Both the position numbers and the translations under genes were made by a program. Positions 1 to 8,471 of a stretch of DNA of 64,000 nt are shown here, in pieces (the first letter of the stretch is position 1; every line of letters begins with the position of its first letter). The notes beneath the pieces are model-generated. The model ran no database searches. It worked only from the letters and a program-made list of their open reading frames with translations, and was not told the DNA's origin. The DNA lies in contig CAZVOA010000002.1 in the NCBI GenBank assembly GCA_964628465.1, positions 285,837-349,836 of the forward strand, read 5' to 3'. This DNA comes from JAFGPS01 sp964628465 (lineage in GTDB: Bacteria > Planctomycetota > Phycisphaerae > Sedimentisphaerales > Anaerobacaceae).

Positions 1-76
1 TGAACTGATTACACGAAAATCAACAGAAGTCTCTAAGTTGTCTGAATAGAACTTTACAACTCATAAATATTTCTCA

Positions 77-1057
77 TTATTTCAATTTATGATAAACAGG
101 TTCTTTTTTTAGCTCAGATACTGTTGATAAAAGTTGAAAGGATGTAATATTTTCTTTTTTTACAAATTCATTAACTTCATTTATTATTTCTTCCATGCTG
201 CGAGCATGGAGCATTCCGAAAAGATTGTATGGCCAGCCATCGAAAGTTTTTCTTTCATAACAATGACTTACTATTTCCATATTAGCAAGTTTTTCGCCTG
301 CATCGATAATTTTTTCCGGCGGAACCTGACAGGCAAACAAAACATTTGCGTTAAATCCAAGTTTCATATAGTCAATCACAGCAGCGATCCGGCGAATAAC
401 TCCTTTTTTAAATAATTGCTGAATGATTTCCAAAACATCTTCTATCGGCAGTTTTTCATTAGCCAAAAAAGAAAAGGGCTTCTCTGTTATTTCTATTTCA
501 TTCTGCAAGCGAGATAAAATATACTTTTCATTTTCACTCAATGACACTTTTGTGCTTTCAGGTTTTGCTGATGTTGTCTTATTTGAAACATGTCCCTTAC
601 TTGTAACGTTGAATTGTACACTTAGTTTAAAAGTTCGCAAAACCGGCAAACTGTGAAAAACGATCCAGAAACGTTTTTGTAAATCGGATAATATGTTTTC
701 AATTTCTTCAGCAGTTTGCGCCTGTAATGTGAACCATAAATTATAATAATGATTTCTTAGATAATTATGGGAAACGCCAGAAAGAGCGTTTACTGCTTCA
801 GTGACATCATGCAGCTTATCTTCAGGCACATGAGCGGCTGCAAGTGTGCTCGCTTTTCCAAGAGTACGATGATTTATAATTGCGCGAAATCGCCTGATTA
901 ATCCTGAATCCTTTAATTGGCGAACATCATTGATTACCTGTTCTGTGCTTACACCTAAATCGTTTGCGATTTTCGCAAAAGGTCTTTCGCAAACAGGTAT
1001 TCCCTGCTGCAGCAATGTACATAACCGCGTTTGTAATTCTGATAATGACAATTTCAT
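77..1057 (-). CDS. ahbAB: Fused siroheme decarboxylase AhbA-AhbB
   Basis: The protein has two tandem Lrp/AsnC-like halves, each with an N-terminal winged helix and a C-terminal alpha/beta domain (about residues 1-155 and 172-326). AhbA and AhbB together decarboxylate siroheme to 12,18-didecarboxysiroheme in the alternative haem route. Each half carries a typical AhbA/B-type stretch: SHNYLRNHYYNLWFTL in the first and SHCYER...WPYNLFGMLH in the second. They are separate subunits in the organisms where they were characterised, so this is a natural fusion. It is last in the hemC, cobA-hemD, hemB operon, which supports a tetrapyrrole role over amino-acid regulation. A general Lrp regulator is the alternative but fits poorly. 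The start has an AAGGA unusually close to ATG. Confidence 0.85.
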   Translation of the reverse strand: MKLSLSELQTRLCTLLQQGIPVCERPFAKIANDLGVSTEQVINDVRQLKDSGLIRRFRAIINHRTLGKASTLAAAHVPEDKLHDVTEAVNALSGVSHNYLRNHYYNLWFTLQAQTAEEIENILSDLQKRFWIVFHSLPVLRTFKLSVQFNVTSKGHVSNKTTSAKPESTKVSLSENEKYILSRLQNEIEITEKPFSFLANEKLPIEDVLEIIQQLFKKGVIRRIAAVIDYMKLGFNANVLFACQVPPEKIIDAGEKLANMEIVSHCYERKTFDGWPYNLFGMLHARSMEEIINEVNEFVKKENITSFQLLSTVSELKKEPVYHKLK

Positions 1058-1100
1058 ATCCTTAGAATGAATATTTAAAATCAGCTTTCCTTGCGGAAAT

Positions 1101-2570
1101 CTATTCTATTAGCGTAATATTATTCGGATCATTCTTATATCCCATCTCTTTCAACTCACGAAGAGTATCACGGAAAAAAACAAGTTTTTCCTTATCGTCA
1201 GGCATTTCCTTCTCTATTTCCGAGACAGTGGCAGACGCCGCATCGATATCCCTGGAAAAAATCTGGGTAATAAACGAAAAGAACAGTCCGGTCGAACGTG
1301 GTAAAAGATCTTTAGCCCATTTCGATGCTTCTGTAAAATGCCTACTGAAAAAATCCGCTCCAAAGAGAGTAAAGAGTAGTGCCTGTGAATAAGGTTTTGA
1401 TATATCGTTTTGCTTTCCAAGTTCTTCGACCAAAAAAGCAAAACGTTCATTTGGAGAAGGTTCGATATCTTTCAACTCTTTTCCAAGCTTCATCATCAAA
1501 CAAAAAAGCATTATTAATTTATTTTCATTATTATCCAGGGAAGTAAAAGTATGCTCGAATATATTTAACCATACATCTTTATCTTTTTGAGACACCAGCT
1601 TTGCTTTTAACAATAAATAATAAGTTGGAACGAACTCGGAACCCCTTTCCTTTTGAATTGCCTGCCAGTCTATAACTGCTTTTACAAACTCAGGATCACC
1701 TTTTGTTAGGTCGAGCCAGGCATAAGCGGCTTGAGTTCCAAGATTTTTATATTGTAGATATGCAACGAGGTTTTCCGACGTAAGAACTTTCTCTGGTGTC
1801 AATGAAATTCCGCGCTGTTTTAAAAAGCTTAACATCTCAGGTTCATCAATCTGCTCGATAAGATTACGTATAACAGAATGAAGTTCATAATTGCTAAAAT
1901 CTTTTTCCTGAAAATTATCGACTGTAGGTTTGAGCGCAGAAATACCCTGTGTAAATTCTTCCTTCATCTGATTGTGAATTTCCGAAGAATTAAATAATGA
2001 ATTATCATACGATGACTCAGTTTTAGTAATTTCGAGCCATTCATTCGCAGGTGCATCAAGTAAAGTAAGGTAAAACCTCCCACCCTTGCAAAGCACAATA
2101 TACATCTCCAGTTTGCAATAGGGTTTATCTGCCAGAGAAGGGATATCAGAATTTACTATATCTCCTGTTGTGAAGATCACACATCCGTTTTTAAATAACG
2201 CCGGTACACGATGGCCTTCAAGCTCTATAAAAAAACGTCCTGTATCCGATTTACTGATTTTCAGAAACTTTTCCTGTTTATTGAGTATTGTTCGGAAGTT
2301 TCCTATATAGACATCTGGATTTGTTACATCCGGCAATTTTCCTTTGATGCTTTGTACTACATTACTCTCTTTAGTATTAAGATGCGCATTAATATAATCT
2401 TGCCAAAGAACACGGACAAAAGTTACGCTGGCTGTGTTCCACTGCTCCTGTGCAAGCTGACCGGCAATTTTGACATCAAGCTCAGCAAATACTCCCTGTT
2501 GGTCTGCTCGAACTATATGATTTATTAAAGCTACAAACAATACTATTATAACAAACCACTTCTTCTTCAT
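1101..2570 (-). CDS. Unknown exported protein in the haem operon
   Basis: Not recognised. The start at 2570 is chosen because an AGAGG stands just upstream and the product then begins MKKKWFVIIVLFVALINHIV, a clear signal peptide or membrane anchor. An in-frame ATG at 2612 overlaps the hemB stop as TAATG but would place 14 charged residues before the signal. The mature part of about 465 residues is mixed, with an N-terminal beta-rich half (to about residue 210) and a helical C-terminal half that looks like irregular alpha-alpha repeats. There are no clusters of haem-binding Cys or His. It lies between hemB and ahbAB, 41 and 43 bases from its neighbours, so it is co-transcribed; whether it takes part in haem metabolism is unknown. 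Confidence 0.7.
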   Translation of the reverse strand: MKKKWFVIIVLFVALINHIVRADQQGVFAELDVKIAGQLAQEQWNTASVTFVRVLWQDYINAHLNTKESNVVQSIKGKLPDVTNPDVYIGNFRTILNKQEKFLKISKSDTGRFFIELEGHRVPALFKNGCVIFTTGDIVNSDIPSLADKPYCKLEMYIVLCKGGRFYLTLLDAPANEWLEITKTESSYDNSLFNSSEIHNQMKEEFTQGISALKPTVDNFQEKDFSNYELHSVIRNLIEQIDEPEMLSFLKQRGISLTPEKVLTSENLVAYLQYKNLGTQAAYAWLDLTKGDPEFVKAVIDWQAIQKERGSEFVPTYYLLLKAKLVSQKDKDVWLNIFEHTFTSLDNNENKLIMLFCLMMKLGKELKDIEPSPNERFAFLVEELGKQNDISKPYSQALLFTLFGADFFSRHFTEASKWAKDLLPRSTGLFFSFITQIFSRDIDAASATVSEIEKEMPDDKEKLVFFRDTLRELKEMGYKNDPNNITLIE

Positions 2571-2611
2571 TTTTCCTCTCTTTCTTAAGATTAACATTTT
2601 CAGTAAATCCA

Positions 2612-3580
2612 TTATAATATTTTCGCGATTTCCTTTGCGAAGTATGTAACCAGAATATCCGCACCGGCTCGTTTTATTGAAATAAGCATTTCCATCATGG
2701 ACGCTTGCCTGTCCAGCAATCCGGCATCAGCAGCGGCGTGGAGCATCATATATTCACCCGAAACATTATATGCGGCTATGGGACAATCAAAACGTTGTCT
2801 CGCACGATATATTACATCAAGATACGGCAAGGCGGGTTTTACAATTATAATATCTACCCCCTCTTCAATATCTAATCCAATTTCTGTCATCGCCTGATCC
2901 GAATTAGCTGGGTCCATCTGGTACGTTTTCCTGTCACCGAAAGCCGGAGCGGATTCAGCCGCGTCCCTGAACGGACCATAAAATGCGGAAGCATATTTGG
3001 CCGCATAAGACATTATCGCGGTATTCTCAAAACCATTCTCTTCAAGAGCCTGCCGAATATATTTCACTCTGCCGTCCATCATATCCGATGGTGCGACTAT
3101 ATCCGCACCTGCCTGTGCATGTGAAAGAGCAACTTTTGCCAATAATTCACAGGTAGCATCGTTATCAACATTATTGTTCTTAATTACACCGCAGTGACCG
3201 TGGTCAGTATATTCGCAAAGGCAAATATCTGTAATGACCAATAGTTCCGGGACTTTACTTTTAATTTCTTTTATCGCCTGCTGAATCACACCATTCTCTG
3301 CCCAGGCTTGTGAGCCTTTTGCATCTTTATTTTCAGGCAGACCGAAAAGAAGAACCGCCGGTATTCCAAGTGAGAAAATTTCCTTTGCTTCTTTGGCTAC
3401 TGTATCAGGCGAAAAATGAAAACAATCTCTCAGTGACTTAATAGGTTCTTTTATATGTTTACCTTCCCTGATAAATAAGGGATAGACAAGATTATTTACA
3501 CTGATACTCGTTTGACGGACCAGCCTTCGCATCGCATCGCTGGTTCGCAATCTTCGCATTCTGTTTTTTGGAAAACTCAT
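2612..3580 (-). CDS. hemB: Porphobilinogen synthase (delta-aminolevulinic acid dehydratase)
   Basis: It condenses two 5-aminolevulinate molecules to porphobilinogen in the cytoplasm. The 322 residues match the family length. The zinc-site cysteines are present (ICLCEYTDHGHCG, C120, C122 and C130), so this is a zinc-dependent enzyme. The two active-site lysines are K195 in the AAKYAS segment and K248 in VKPALPYLD. The start has a GAGGAG six bases upstream. It lies 11 bases after the cobA-hemD fusion gene and shares its operon. Confidence 0.96.
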   Translation of the reverse strand: MSFPKNRMRRLRTSDAMRRLVRQTSISVNNLVYPLFIREGKHIKEPIKSLRDCFHFSPDTVAKEAKEIFSLGIPAVLLFGLPENKDAKGSQAWAENGVIQQAIKEIKSKVPELLVITDICLCEYTDHGHCGVIKNNNVDNDATCELLAKVALSHAQAGADIVAPSDMMDGRVKYIRQALEENGFENTAIMSYAAKYASAFYGPFRDAAESAPAFGDRKTYQMDPANSDQAMTEIGLDIEEGVDIIIVKPALPYLDVIYRARQRFDCPIAAYNVSGEYMMLHAAADAGLLDRQASMMEMLISIKRAGADILVTYFAKEIAKIL

Positions 3581-3591
3581 GAAAAACTCCT

Positions 3592-5115
3592 CTACTGTTT
3601 TACCGAACAGACCTGTTCTATCGCATCAAGCAAACCGTCAAACGTATGTTCACTCGCTGTAACATTCACTTTTACACCTTTTAGTTCCAGTTCTTTAGAA
3701 GTGACAGGTCCGACGGAAGCAATTTTAATTGCACTCGAATTAATAACTTCACTATTGATGTTTTCAAAAAATCCCCGCACCGCTGACGGGCTGGCGAAAG
3801 TAATCCAGTCAATTTCTCTATTCAGTATTTTTTCTTCCAAATACGCGGTTTCATTTTTTTGCATCACGGCGGTATAAATCGAAATATCTTCAACTTCAGC
3901 GTTGGCCTGCTTCAATATTTCGACTAATTCATCTGAGGCAATTTCTGAACGCAGAAGCAGAATTTTCCTGCCGCTTAAATTTGCATAACTAATTAATTGT
4001 TTACCAAACTGTTCACTTGTAAAAACAGTCGGTACGAAATCAGCTTTGATTGCAAACTGATTCAGCGTTGCTTCTGTCTGCGTTCCAATACACGCGATTT
4101 TCGCAGAAGAAAATACTCGCGCGTCCTTATTCAGTTTTTCCATTGCGTCGAAGAATACCTTTACGCCGTTCTGACTGGTGAAGATTATCCAGTCATAATC
4201 AGAAAGTTTCGTTAAAATCCGCAAAAACTCAGTTGTTTCTGTCAGAGGTTTTATCTGGAAAGTCGCAAACGGAATAGGATTGCCGCCGCGTTCGATTATT
4301 TTTTCAGCGAAATCAGCGTTACCCGGCTCATCGCGTGTCATTACAATATTTTTTCCGAATAAAGGCTGTTTCATAAACCAGTTAAAATCGTTGTAATCTT
4401 TTGCCGCCTGTCCAACAACAATAAGTGCCGGAGGCTCGACTTTTTTGCGTTCGCATTCTGCCTGTATGTTCGCGATAGTACCTTCGGCGATTCTTTGTGT
4501 TGGAAAAGTTATTTCGGATACAACAGCCGCGGGTGTATTATCTAGCAAACCATTTTCCATAAGCTTGGTGGTAATTTCTTTCAGATTTCCAATACCCATA
4601 TAAAAAACCAGTGACCCGCCGGATTTAGCAAGTGCGTCCCAGTCGATACTGCTTTCTTTTTTGCCGTCCGCTTCATGGCCGGTAATAAATGTCACTTGAG
4701 AACTGTATTGCCTGTCGGTAAGCATTATTCCTGAATATGATGATAGTGCAACACCCGCGGTTATACCCGGGACAATTTCATAACCAATACCTTCAGCATT
4801 AAGCACTTCAAGTTCTTCGCCGATTCGTCCGAATATGCATGGGTCACCACCTTTAAGACGAACCACAATTCGACCATTTACAGCTTTTTCTACAAGAAGC
4901 CGATTTATCTCCTGCTGCGTTGTAGAACCTTTACCAATACGTTTGGGAACATGAATAATTTCCGCATCAGAACGCGCGTATTTCAGTAAAACCGGATTCG
5001 CAAGTTTATCATAAATAATACAGTCAGCTTTTTTTATAACATCCGCCCCGCGAACAGTTATCAAATCCGCCCTACCTGGTCCTGCCCCAACAAGATATAC
5101 AAATCCCTTATTCAT
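3592..5115 (-). CDS. cobA-hemD: Uroporphyrinogen-III C-methyltransferase / uroporphyrinogen-III synthase fusion
   Basis: Residues 1 to about 245 are a SAM-dependent uroporphyrinogen-III methyltransferase: the N-terminal VYLVGAGPG, RLKGGDPCIFGR, PGITAGVA and the TGHE segment are all visible. Residues about 255-507 are a HemD-type uroporphyrinogen-III synthase with its two-lobed alpha/beta pattern, including IIFTSQNGVKVFF and ITFASPSAVRGFF. One polypeptide therefore cyclises hydroxymethylbilane and methylates the product to precorrin-2. Such fusions are known in clostridia and planctomycetes. It starts 7 bases after hemC, and an AAGGGG within the end of hemC may serve as its ribosome site. The fusion commits flux towards siroheme. 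Confidence 0.95.
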   Translation of the reverse strand: MNKGFVYLVGAGPGRADLITVRGADVIKKADCIIYDKLANPVLLKYARSDAEIIHVPKRIGKGSTTQQEINRLLVEKAVNGRIVVRLKGGDPCIFGRIGEELEVLNAEGIGYEIVPGITAGVALSSYSGIMLTDRQYSSQVTFITGHEADGKKESSIDWDALAKSGGSLVFYMGIGNLKEITTKLMENGLLDNTPAAVVSEITFPTQRIAEGTIANIQAECERKKVEPPALIVVGQAAKDYNDFNWFMKQPLFGKNIVMTRDEPGNADFAEKIIERGGNPIPFATFQIKPLTETTEFLRILTKLSDYDWIIFTSQNGVKVFFDAMEKLNKDARVFSSAKIACIGTQTEATLNQFAIKADFVPTVFTSEQFGKQLISYANLSGRKILLLRSEIASDELVEILKQANAEVEDISIYTAVMQKNETAYLEEKILNREIDWITFASPSAVRGFFENINSEVINSSAIKIASVGPVTSKELELKGVKVNVTASEHTFDGLLDAIEQVCSVKQ

Positions 5116-5122
5116 AATTATA

Positions 5123-6040
5123 TTAAATCCCCTTCAAGATTTCCCTGCCACCTGCCTCAAGAAGTTCTTTTGCAAGATTTTCTGCGATAATTTCCGCTTC
5201 TTCTGCATTACCTTCCTTTGTTCGGGCGATATAGTCTGTTCCACCCGGATTAGAAATAAAAGCCTGAATTTTAATCCGGCTTCCGTTAATTTTAGCATAA
5301 GCACCGACTGGTGCGTGACAGCCGCATTGTAAAACGTTTAATATTTTTCGTTCTGCCGAGGTTTCTGTTTCAGCGTTTTTATCGTTAATTAATTTAATAA
5401 TTTCATTTGTTTTTATGTCATCAGTTCTTGTCTGTATTGCCAACGCTCCCTGCGCCGGCGCAGGAATAAATTCATTTGGATTGAAAATAAATGATATTTT
5501 TTCGCCAAGCCCAAGTCTTTCCAAACCAGCACGAGCTAAAACAATCGCGTCATAGTCACCATCTTCGAGCTTTTTGATTCTCGTCTTTACATTACCGCGA
5601 ATAGGAACTATTTGCAGGTCGTTTCGCATGTGCTTAATCTGTGCGGCTCGGCGAAGGCTTGATGTTCCTATTTTTGCGTCTTCTGGTAATTGTTCAATCG
5701 ATTCAACTTTAAAATTGGAAACAAGGCAATCTTCAACATAATTCCTATCGCAGATAGCAGTGATTTTCAAACCGTTTCGACTCAGGGTAGGTAAATCCTT
5801 AAAACTATGGACCGCAAAATCCGCTTCTTTTGCTAAAAGTGCATCCTCAAGCTGGGAAGTAAAAAAACCGGTATCCTTCAAATCCCACAGAGCAGTTCGC
5901 CTATCACTATCCCCTGTTGTGGTTATCGTTTTTATTTCGATATTAATTTCAGGCCGGATTTTTTTTAACATGGCTATGACATTTTTAGTCTGAGCAACAG
6001 CCAAATCTCCAGCGCGCGTCGCCGCGGTCAAATGTTTCAT
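5123..6040 (-). CDS. hemC: Hydroxymethylbilane synthase (porphobilinogen deaminase)
   Basis: It polymerises four porphobilinogens into hydroxymethylbilane. Conserved parts are VHSFKDLPT with catalytic D82, GTSSLRRAAQI, RGNVKTRI and PAPAQGALAIQ. C241 in the CGCHAPVGAY segment would carry the dipyrromethane cofactor. The N-terminus HLTAATRAGDLA replaces the usual IGTRGS segment but keeps its role in the fold. It is the first gene of the haem operon and has a good promoter about 60 bases upstream. Confidence 0.95.
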   Translation of the reverse strand: MKHLTAATRAGDLAVAQTKNVIAMLKKIRPEINIEIKTITTTGDSDRRTALWDLKDTGFFTSQLEDALLAKEADFAVHSFKDLPTLSRNGLKITAICDRNYVEDCLVSNFKVESIEQLPEDAKIGTSSLRRAAQIKHMRNDLQIVPIRGNVKTRIKKLEDGDYDAIVLARAGLERLGLGEKISFIFNPNEFIPAPAQGALAIQTRTDDIKTNEIIKLINDKNAETETSAERKILNVLQCGCHAPVGAYAKINGSRIKIQAFISNPGGTDYIARTKEGNAEEAEIIAENLAKELLEAGGREILKGI

Positions 6041-6097
6041 TTTAAGAATTCTTCCAAATTACATTTATAAAAATTACGTCGAATCTTATGAAAATAT

Positions 6098-6126
6098 ATT
6101 GTAATTGATTGAACTTTCCATGTCAA
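6098..6126 (-). promoter_or_regulatory. Sigma-70-type promoter of the haem operon
   Basis: On the minus strand, TTGACA and TACAAT are separated by exactly 17 bases. The site lies in the 130-base gap between the thiF-like gene and hemC and points into hemC. It is one of the closest matches to the consensus seen in this window. Transcription would begin near 6091. Confidence 0.7.
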
Positions 6127-6170
6127 ATTCTGTTCAACTGCTCGATTATATTGATAAATATGACATATTA

Positions 6171-6950
6171 TTATTCATCTTTTAATTCATTTATTTCAGG
6201 TTTCTCGCCGCATAATGGACATTTCGGATTTCTGCTTAATTTAACTGTACGAAAGTTCATCTTAAGCGCATCATAGGTCAATAATTTATCTGTTAGTAAT
6301 TCACCCAAATTGAGAAGGAATTTAACCGCTTCAGTCGCCTGAAGAGAACCTATAACGCCTGGCAGTACACCAAGTACTCCGGCTTGCGGCCCGGAAGGGA
6401 TTTGCCCCGGAGGTGGAGGCGAATTAAAAACACAGCGATAACATGTAGTCTTTTCGGGAATCACTGTAAACAACTGGCCAAAATAATTAAGGATGCCGCC
6501 ATGAGAAAATGGTTTCTTTTCAAAATAACAGGCATCGTTTATAAGAAACTTCGCCGGGAAATTATCTGTGCAGTCAATAATAAAATCATACTCACTTATA
6601 ATATCCCTGATATTATGAGTTTTTGCCAGAAGATGATATGCCTTAACATTAACGTCAGGATTTAATTCCTGAATTTTGCCTTTTGCCGATTTAACTTTTT
6701 CCAATCCTATATTACCTGTATTGTGTATTATTTGCCTTTGAAGGTTTGTTAAATCAACTGAGTCACCATCAATTATTCCTATAGTTCCCACACCAGCGGC
6801 GGCCAAATATAACAATACAGGTGAACCCAAACCCCCGGCTCCAATAACCAACACTTTAGACGCAAGAAGTTTCTCCTGTCCGGCTTCACCAACTCCCTCA
6901 AGGATTATATTTCTTCTGTATCTTTCAATTTGCGTATCAGCTAATGACAT
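6171..6950 (-). CDS. thiF: ThiF/MoeB/HesA-family adenylyltransferase (E1-like)
   Basis: It is an E1-like enzyme that adenylates the C-terminal Gly-Gly of a ubiquitin-like sulfur carrier; ThiS, encoded 530 bases away, is the obvious partner. The Rossmann motif GAGGLGSP, the NLQRQI segment and two zinc pairs (CYRC and CPLC) are visible. The start at 6950 is preferred because a GGAGGT lies four bases upstream; the in-frame extension to 6980 (MREHGGWEVL) is probably not translated. The length of 259 residues fits ThiF or MoeB without a rhodanese domain. The gene is divergent from thiSGH, so it is outside the riboswitch transcript. MoeB or another sulfur-carrier role cannot be excluded from sequence alone. 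Confidence 0.85.
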   Translation of the reverse strand: MSLADTQIERYRRNIILEGVGEAGQEKLLASKVLVIGAGGLGSPVLLYLAAAGVGTIGIIDGDSVDLTNLQRQIIHNTGNIGLEKVKSAKGKIQELNPDVNVKAYHLLAKTHNIRDIISEYDFIIDCTDNFPAKFLINDACYFEKKPFSHGGILNYFGQLFTVIPEKTTCYRCVFNSPPPPGQIPSGPQAGVLGVLPGVIGSLQATEAVKFLLNLGELLTDKLLTYDALKMNFRTVKLSRNPKCPLCGEKPEINELKDE

Positions 6951-7014
6951 TAACACCTCCCACCCGCCGTGCTCGCGCACCGTCGCGGCAGGTAAAATAT
7001 AGAAAAATGATTGG

Positions 7015-7042
7015 GTAGAGACGTACGGCCGTACGTCTCTAC
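7015..7042. repeat. 28-bp perfect palindrome, dispersed repeat (copy 1)
   Basis: The half-site GTAGAGACGTACGG is followed directly by its exact reverse complement. A second copy with one changed base lies inside a coding region at 54329-54356. This copy sits in the gap between the divergent thiF-like and thiS genes. Confidence 0.9.
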
Positions 7043-7202
7043 TACCTATTTTAGTTTATGATAGTTGTTTAAGAAAGAAAAAATTAAAATGAAGAAAATA
7101 TTTCAAGTGTATTTTTTATTAAAATACCCCTAATACCTTATTTTTCAAGAACTTATACCTATAGATAGTACAAATTAAATTATTTCTGAAATTTTTAATA
7201 TG

Positions 7203-7230
7203 TTGCAAAGGTTAAAACAAAGTGTATTAT
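7203..7230 (+). promoter_or_regulatory. Candidate promoter of the thiS operon
   Basis: TTGCAA and TATTAT are separated by 16 bases. The predicted transcription start, near 7237, falls a few bases before the TPP riboswitch, which is where a leader promoter is expected. Confidence 0.5.
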
Positions 7231-7249
7231 CAGGGAGTATTAAAAATTA

Positions 7250-7352
7250 GCCAGGGGAGCTTGCTGGGCATAAAAAATGACAGCAGCTGAGAAATCGCTT
7301 AGCGCGATGACCCTAAGAACCTGATCAGGTTAAAACCTGCGAAGGGAGGCCC
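7250..7352 (+). promoter_or_regulatory. TPP riboswitch (THI element)
   Basis: The aptamer signature is clear: GGGGAGC at the 5' end, GCTGAGA at 7286, then ACCC, GAACCTGATCAGGTTAA and the closing GAAGGGA. It would bind thiamine pyrophosphate and control the downstream thiS-thiG-thiH and probably the permease. The ATG of thiS lies about 130 bases further on. The intervening segment can form hairpins, for example TCTTCCATC near 7361 with GATGGAAGA near 7432, and ends in a T-run at 7466-7471 just before thiS. Control may therefore be by termination or by hiding the ribosome site. Confidence 0.93.
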
Positions 7353-7483
7353 TCGTCCCCTCTTCCATCGTCTCTCCTCTGGCGTACTTCCCGGCAAGCC
7401 CAGTATCGCTCCAGTACAGGGCAAGATGGATGATGGAAGAAAGAAGATGGACGAAGTGGGGGTGCTTTTTTATTGGATTTAAT

Positions 7484-7693
7484 ATGGATACATTAATAAT
7501 CAATGGTGTTGAATCAAAATTTCCGGATGGTTTGCCGAAAACTATCGCTGAATTAATTAAGCATCTTAATATTAATGAAGCTGCAATAGTAGCGGAACTG
7601 GAAGGAAATATTATTGCACGAAATGATTTTGCAAAAACAGCATTGCTAACTGGTCAAAAGATAGAACTTATTCGTTTTGTAGGTGGAGGTTGA
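7484..7693 (+). CDS. thiS: Sulfur carrier protein ThiS
   Basis: This is a 69-residue ubiquitin-like protein whose C-terminus ...RFVGGG carries the thiocarboxylate that gives sulfur to the thiazole of thiamine. The start at 7484 (MDTLIINGVE) gives the normal ThiS length; the open frame extends upstream to 7430 but would run through the riboswitch expression platform. The ribosome site is weak (GGATTTA), which suits a regulated leader. It is followed four bases later by thiG. Confidence 0.92.
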   Translation: MDTLIINGVESKFPDGLPKTIAELIKHLNINEAAIVAELEGNIIARNDFAKTALLTGQKIELIRFVGGG

Positions 7694-7697
7694 GTTT

Positions 7698-8471
7698 ATG
7701 GATAAATTAATTATTGCAAACAGAGAATTTGATTCGCGTTTAATGATTGGTACAGGAAAGTTTTCATCCTGTGAATTGATGGCGGAAGCTATTGATAAAT
7801 CAGGCTCAGAGATTGTCACTGTCGCTCTTCGCAGAGTAGATATTAATAATAAAAACGATGATATGCTAAGTGCCATAGATTTAAATAAATATTTATTGCT
7901 TCCTAACACATCAGGAGCAAGAGATGCTGATGAAGCGGTACGTTTGTCAAAACTTGCTCGTGCGGCGACAGGTATTAACTGGGTGAAACTGGAAGTTACT
8001 CCTGATCCATATTATTTGCTTCCCGATCCAATCGAGACGCTTAAAGCCGCTGAGATTCTTGTAAAGGATGGTTTTATTGTTTTGCCTTATATCAATGCGG
8101 ATCCAATCCTTGCAAAGAGACTCGAAGACGCGGGAACCGCAACTGTAATGCCTCTTGCAAGTCCGATTGGTTCAAATCAGGGAATAAAAACAAGAGCGGC
8201 CATTGAGATAATAATTGAACAGTCTAACATACCTGTTGTCGTTGACGCTGGCTTGGGTTTGCCTTCTCACGCCGCTGAAGCGATGGAAATGGGCGCTGAT
8301 GCGGTTTTAGTAAATACAGCTATTGCCACAGCGAATGAACCCGCAAAGATGGCGGAAGCATTTAAGCTCGCGGTCATCTCAGGAAGAATGGCTTTTACAG
8401 CAGGCTTTTCCGCCCCAGACAAAAAAGCAAATGCATCCAGTCCTCTTACAGGTTTCTTAAGAAATGAATAA
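7698..8471 (+). CDS. thiG: Thiazole synthase
   Basis: It forms the thiazole phosphate of thiamine from 1-deoxyxylulose 5-phosphate, dehydroglycine and ThiS-thiocarboxylate. The 257-residue barrel shows IGTGKF near the start, the Schiff-base lysine in WVKLEVTPDP, and the phosphate-binding segments DAGLGLPSHAAEAMEMG and DAVLVNTA. ATG at 7698 has a GGAGG eight bases upstream; the earlier in-frame start at 7683 lies within the end of thiS. It overlaps thiH by eight bases. Confidence 0.97.
   Translation: MDKLIIANREFDSRLMIGTGKFSSCELMAEAIDKSGSEIVTVALRRVDINNKNDDMLSAIDLNKYLLLPNTSGARDADEAVRLSKLARAATGINWVKLEVTPDPYYLLPDPIETLKAAEILVKDGFIVLPYINADPILAKRLEDAGTATVMPLASPIGSNQGIKTRAAIEIIIEQSNIPVVVDAGLGLPSHAAEAMEMGADAVLVNTAIATANEPAKMAEAFKLAVISGRMAFTAGFSAPDKKANASSPLTGFLRNE

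Noticed and set aside
6171..6950. Assignment as MoeB with certainty
   Set aside because: No molybdopterin genes are nearby, while thiS lies next to it; ThiF is preferred but not proven.
7111..7129. GTATTTT/AAAATAC hairpin as a terminator
   Set aside because: The stem is only A-T rich and weak, no gene ends nearby, and it may be chance in AT-rich DNA.
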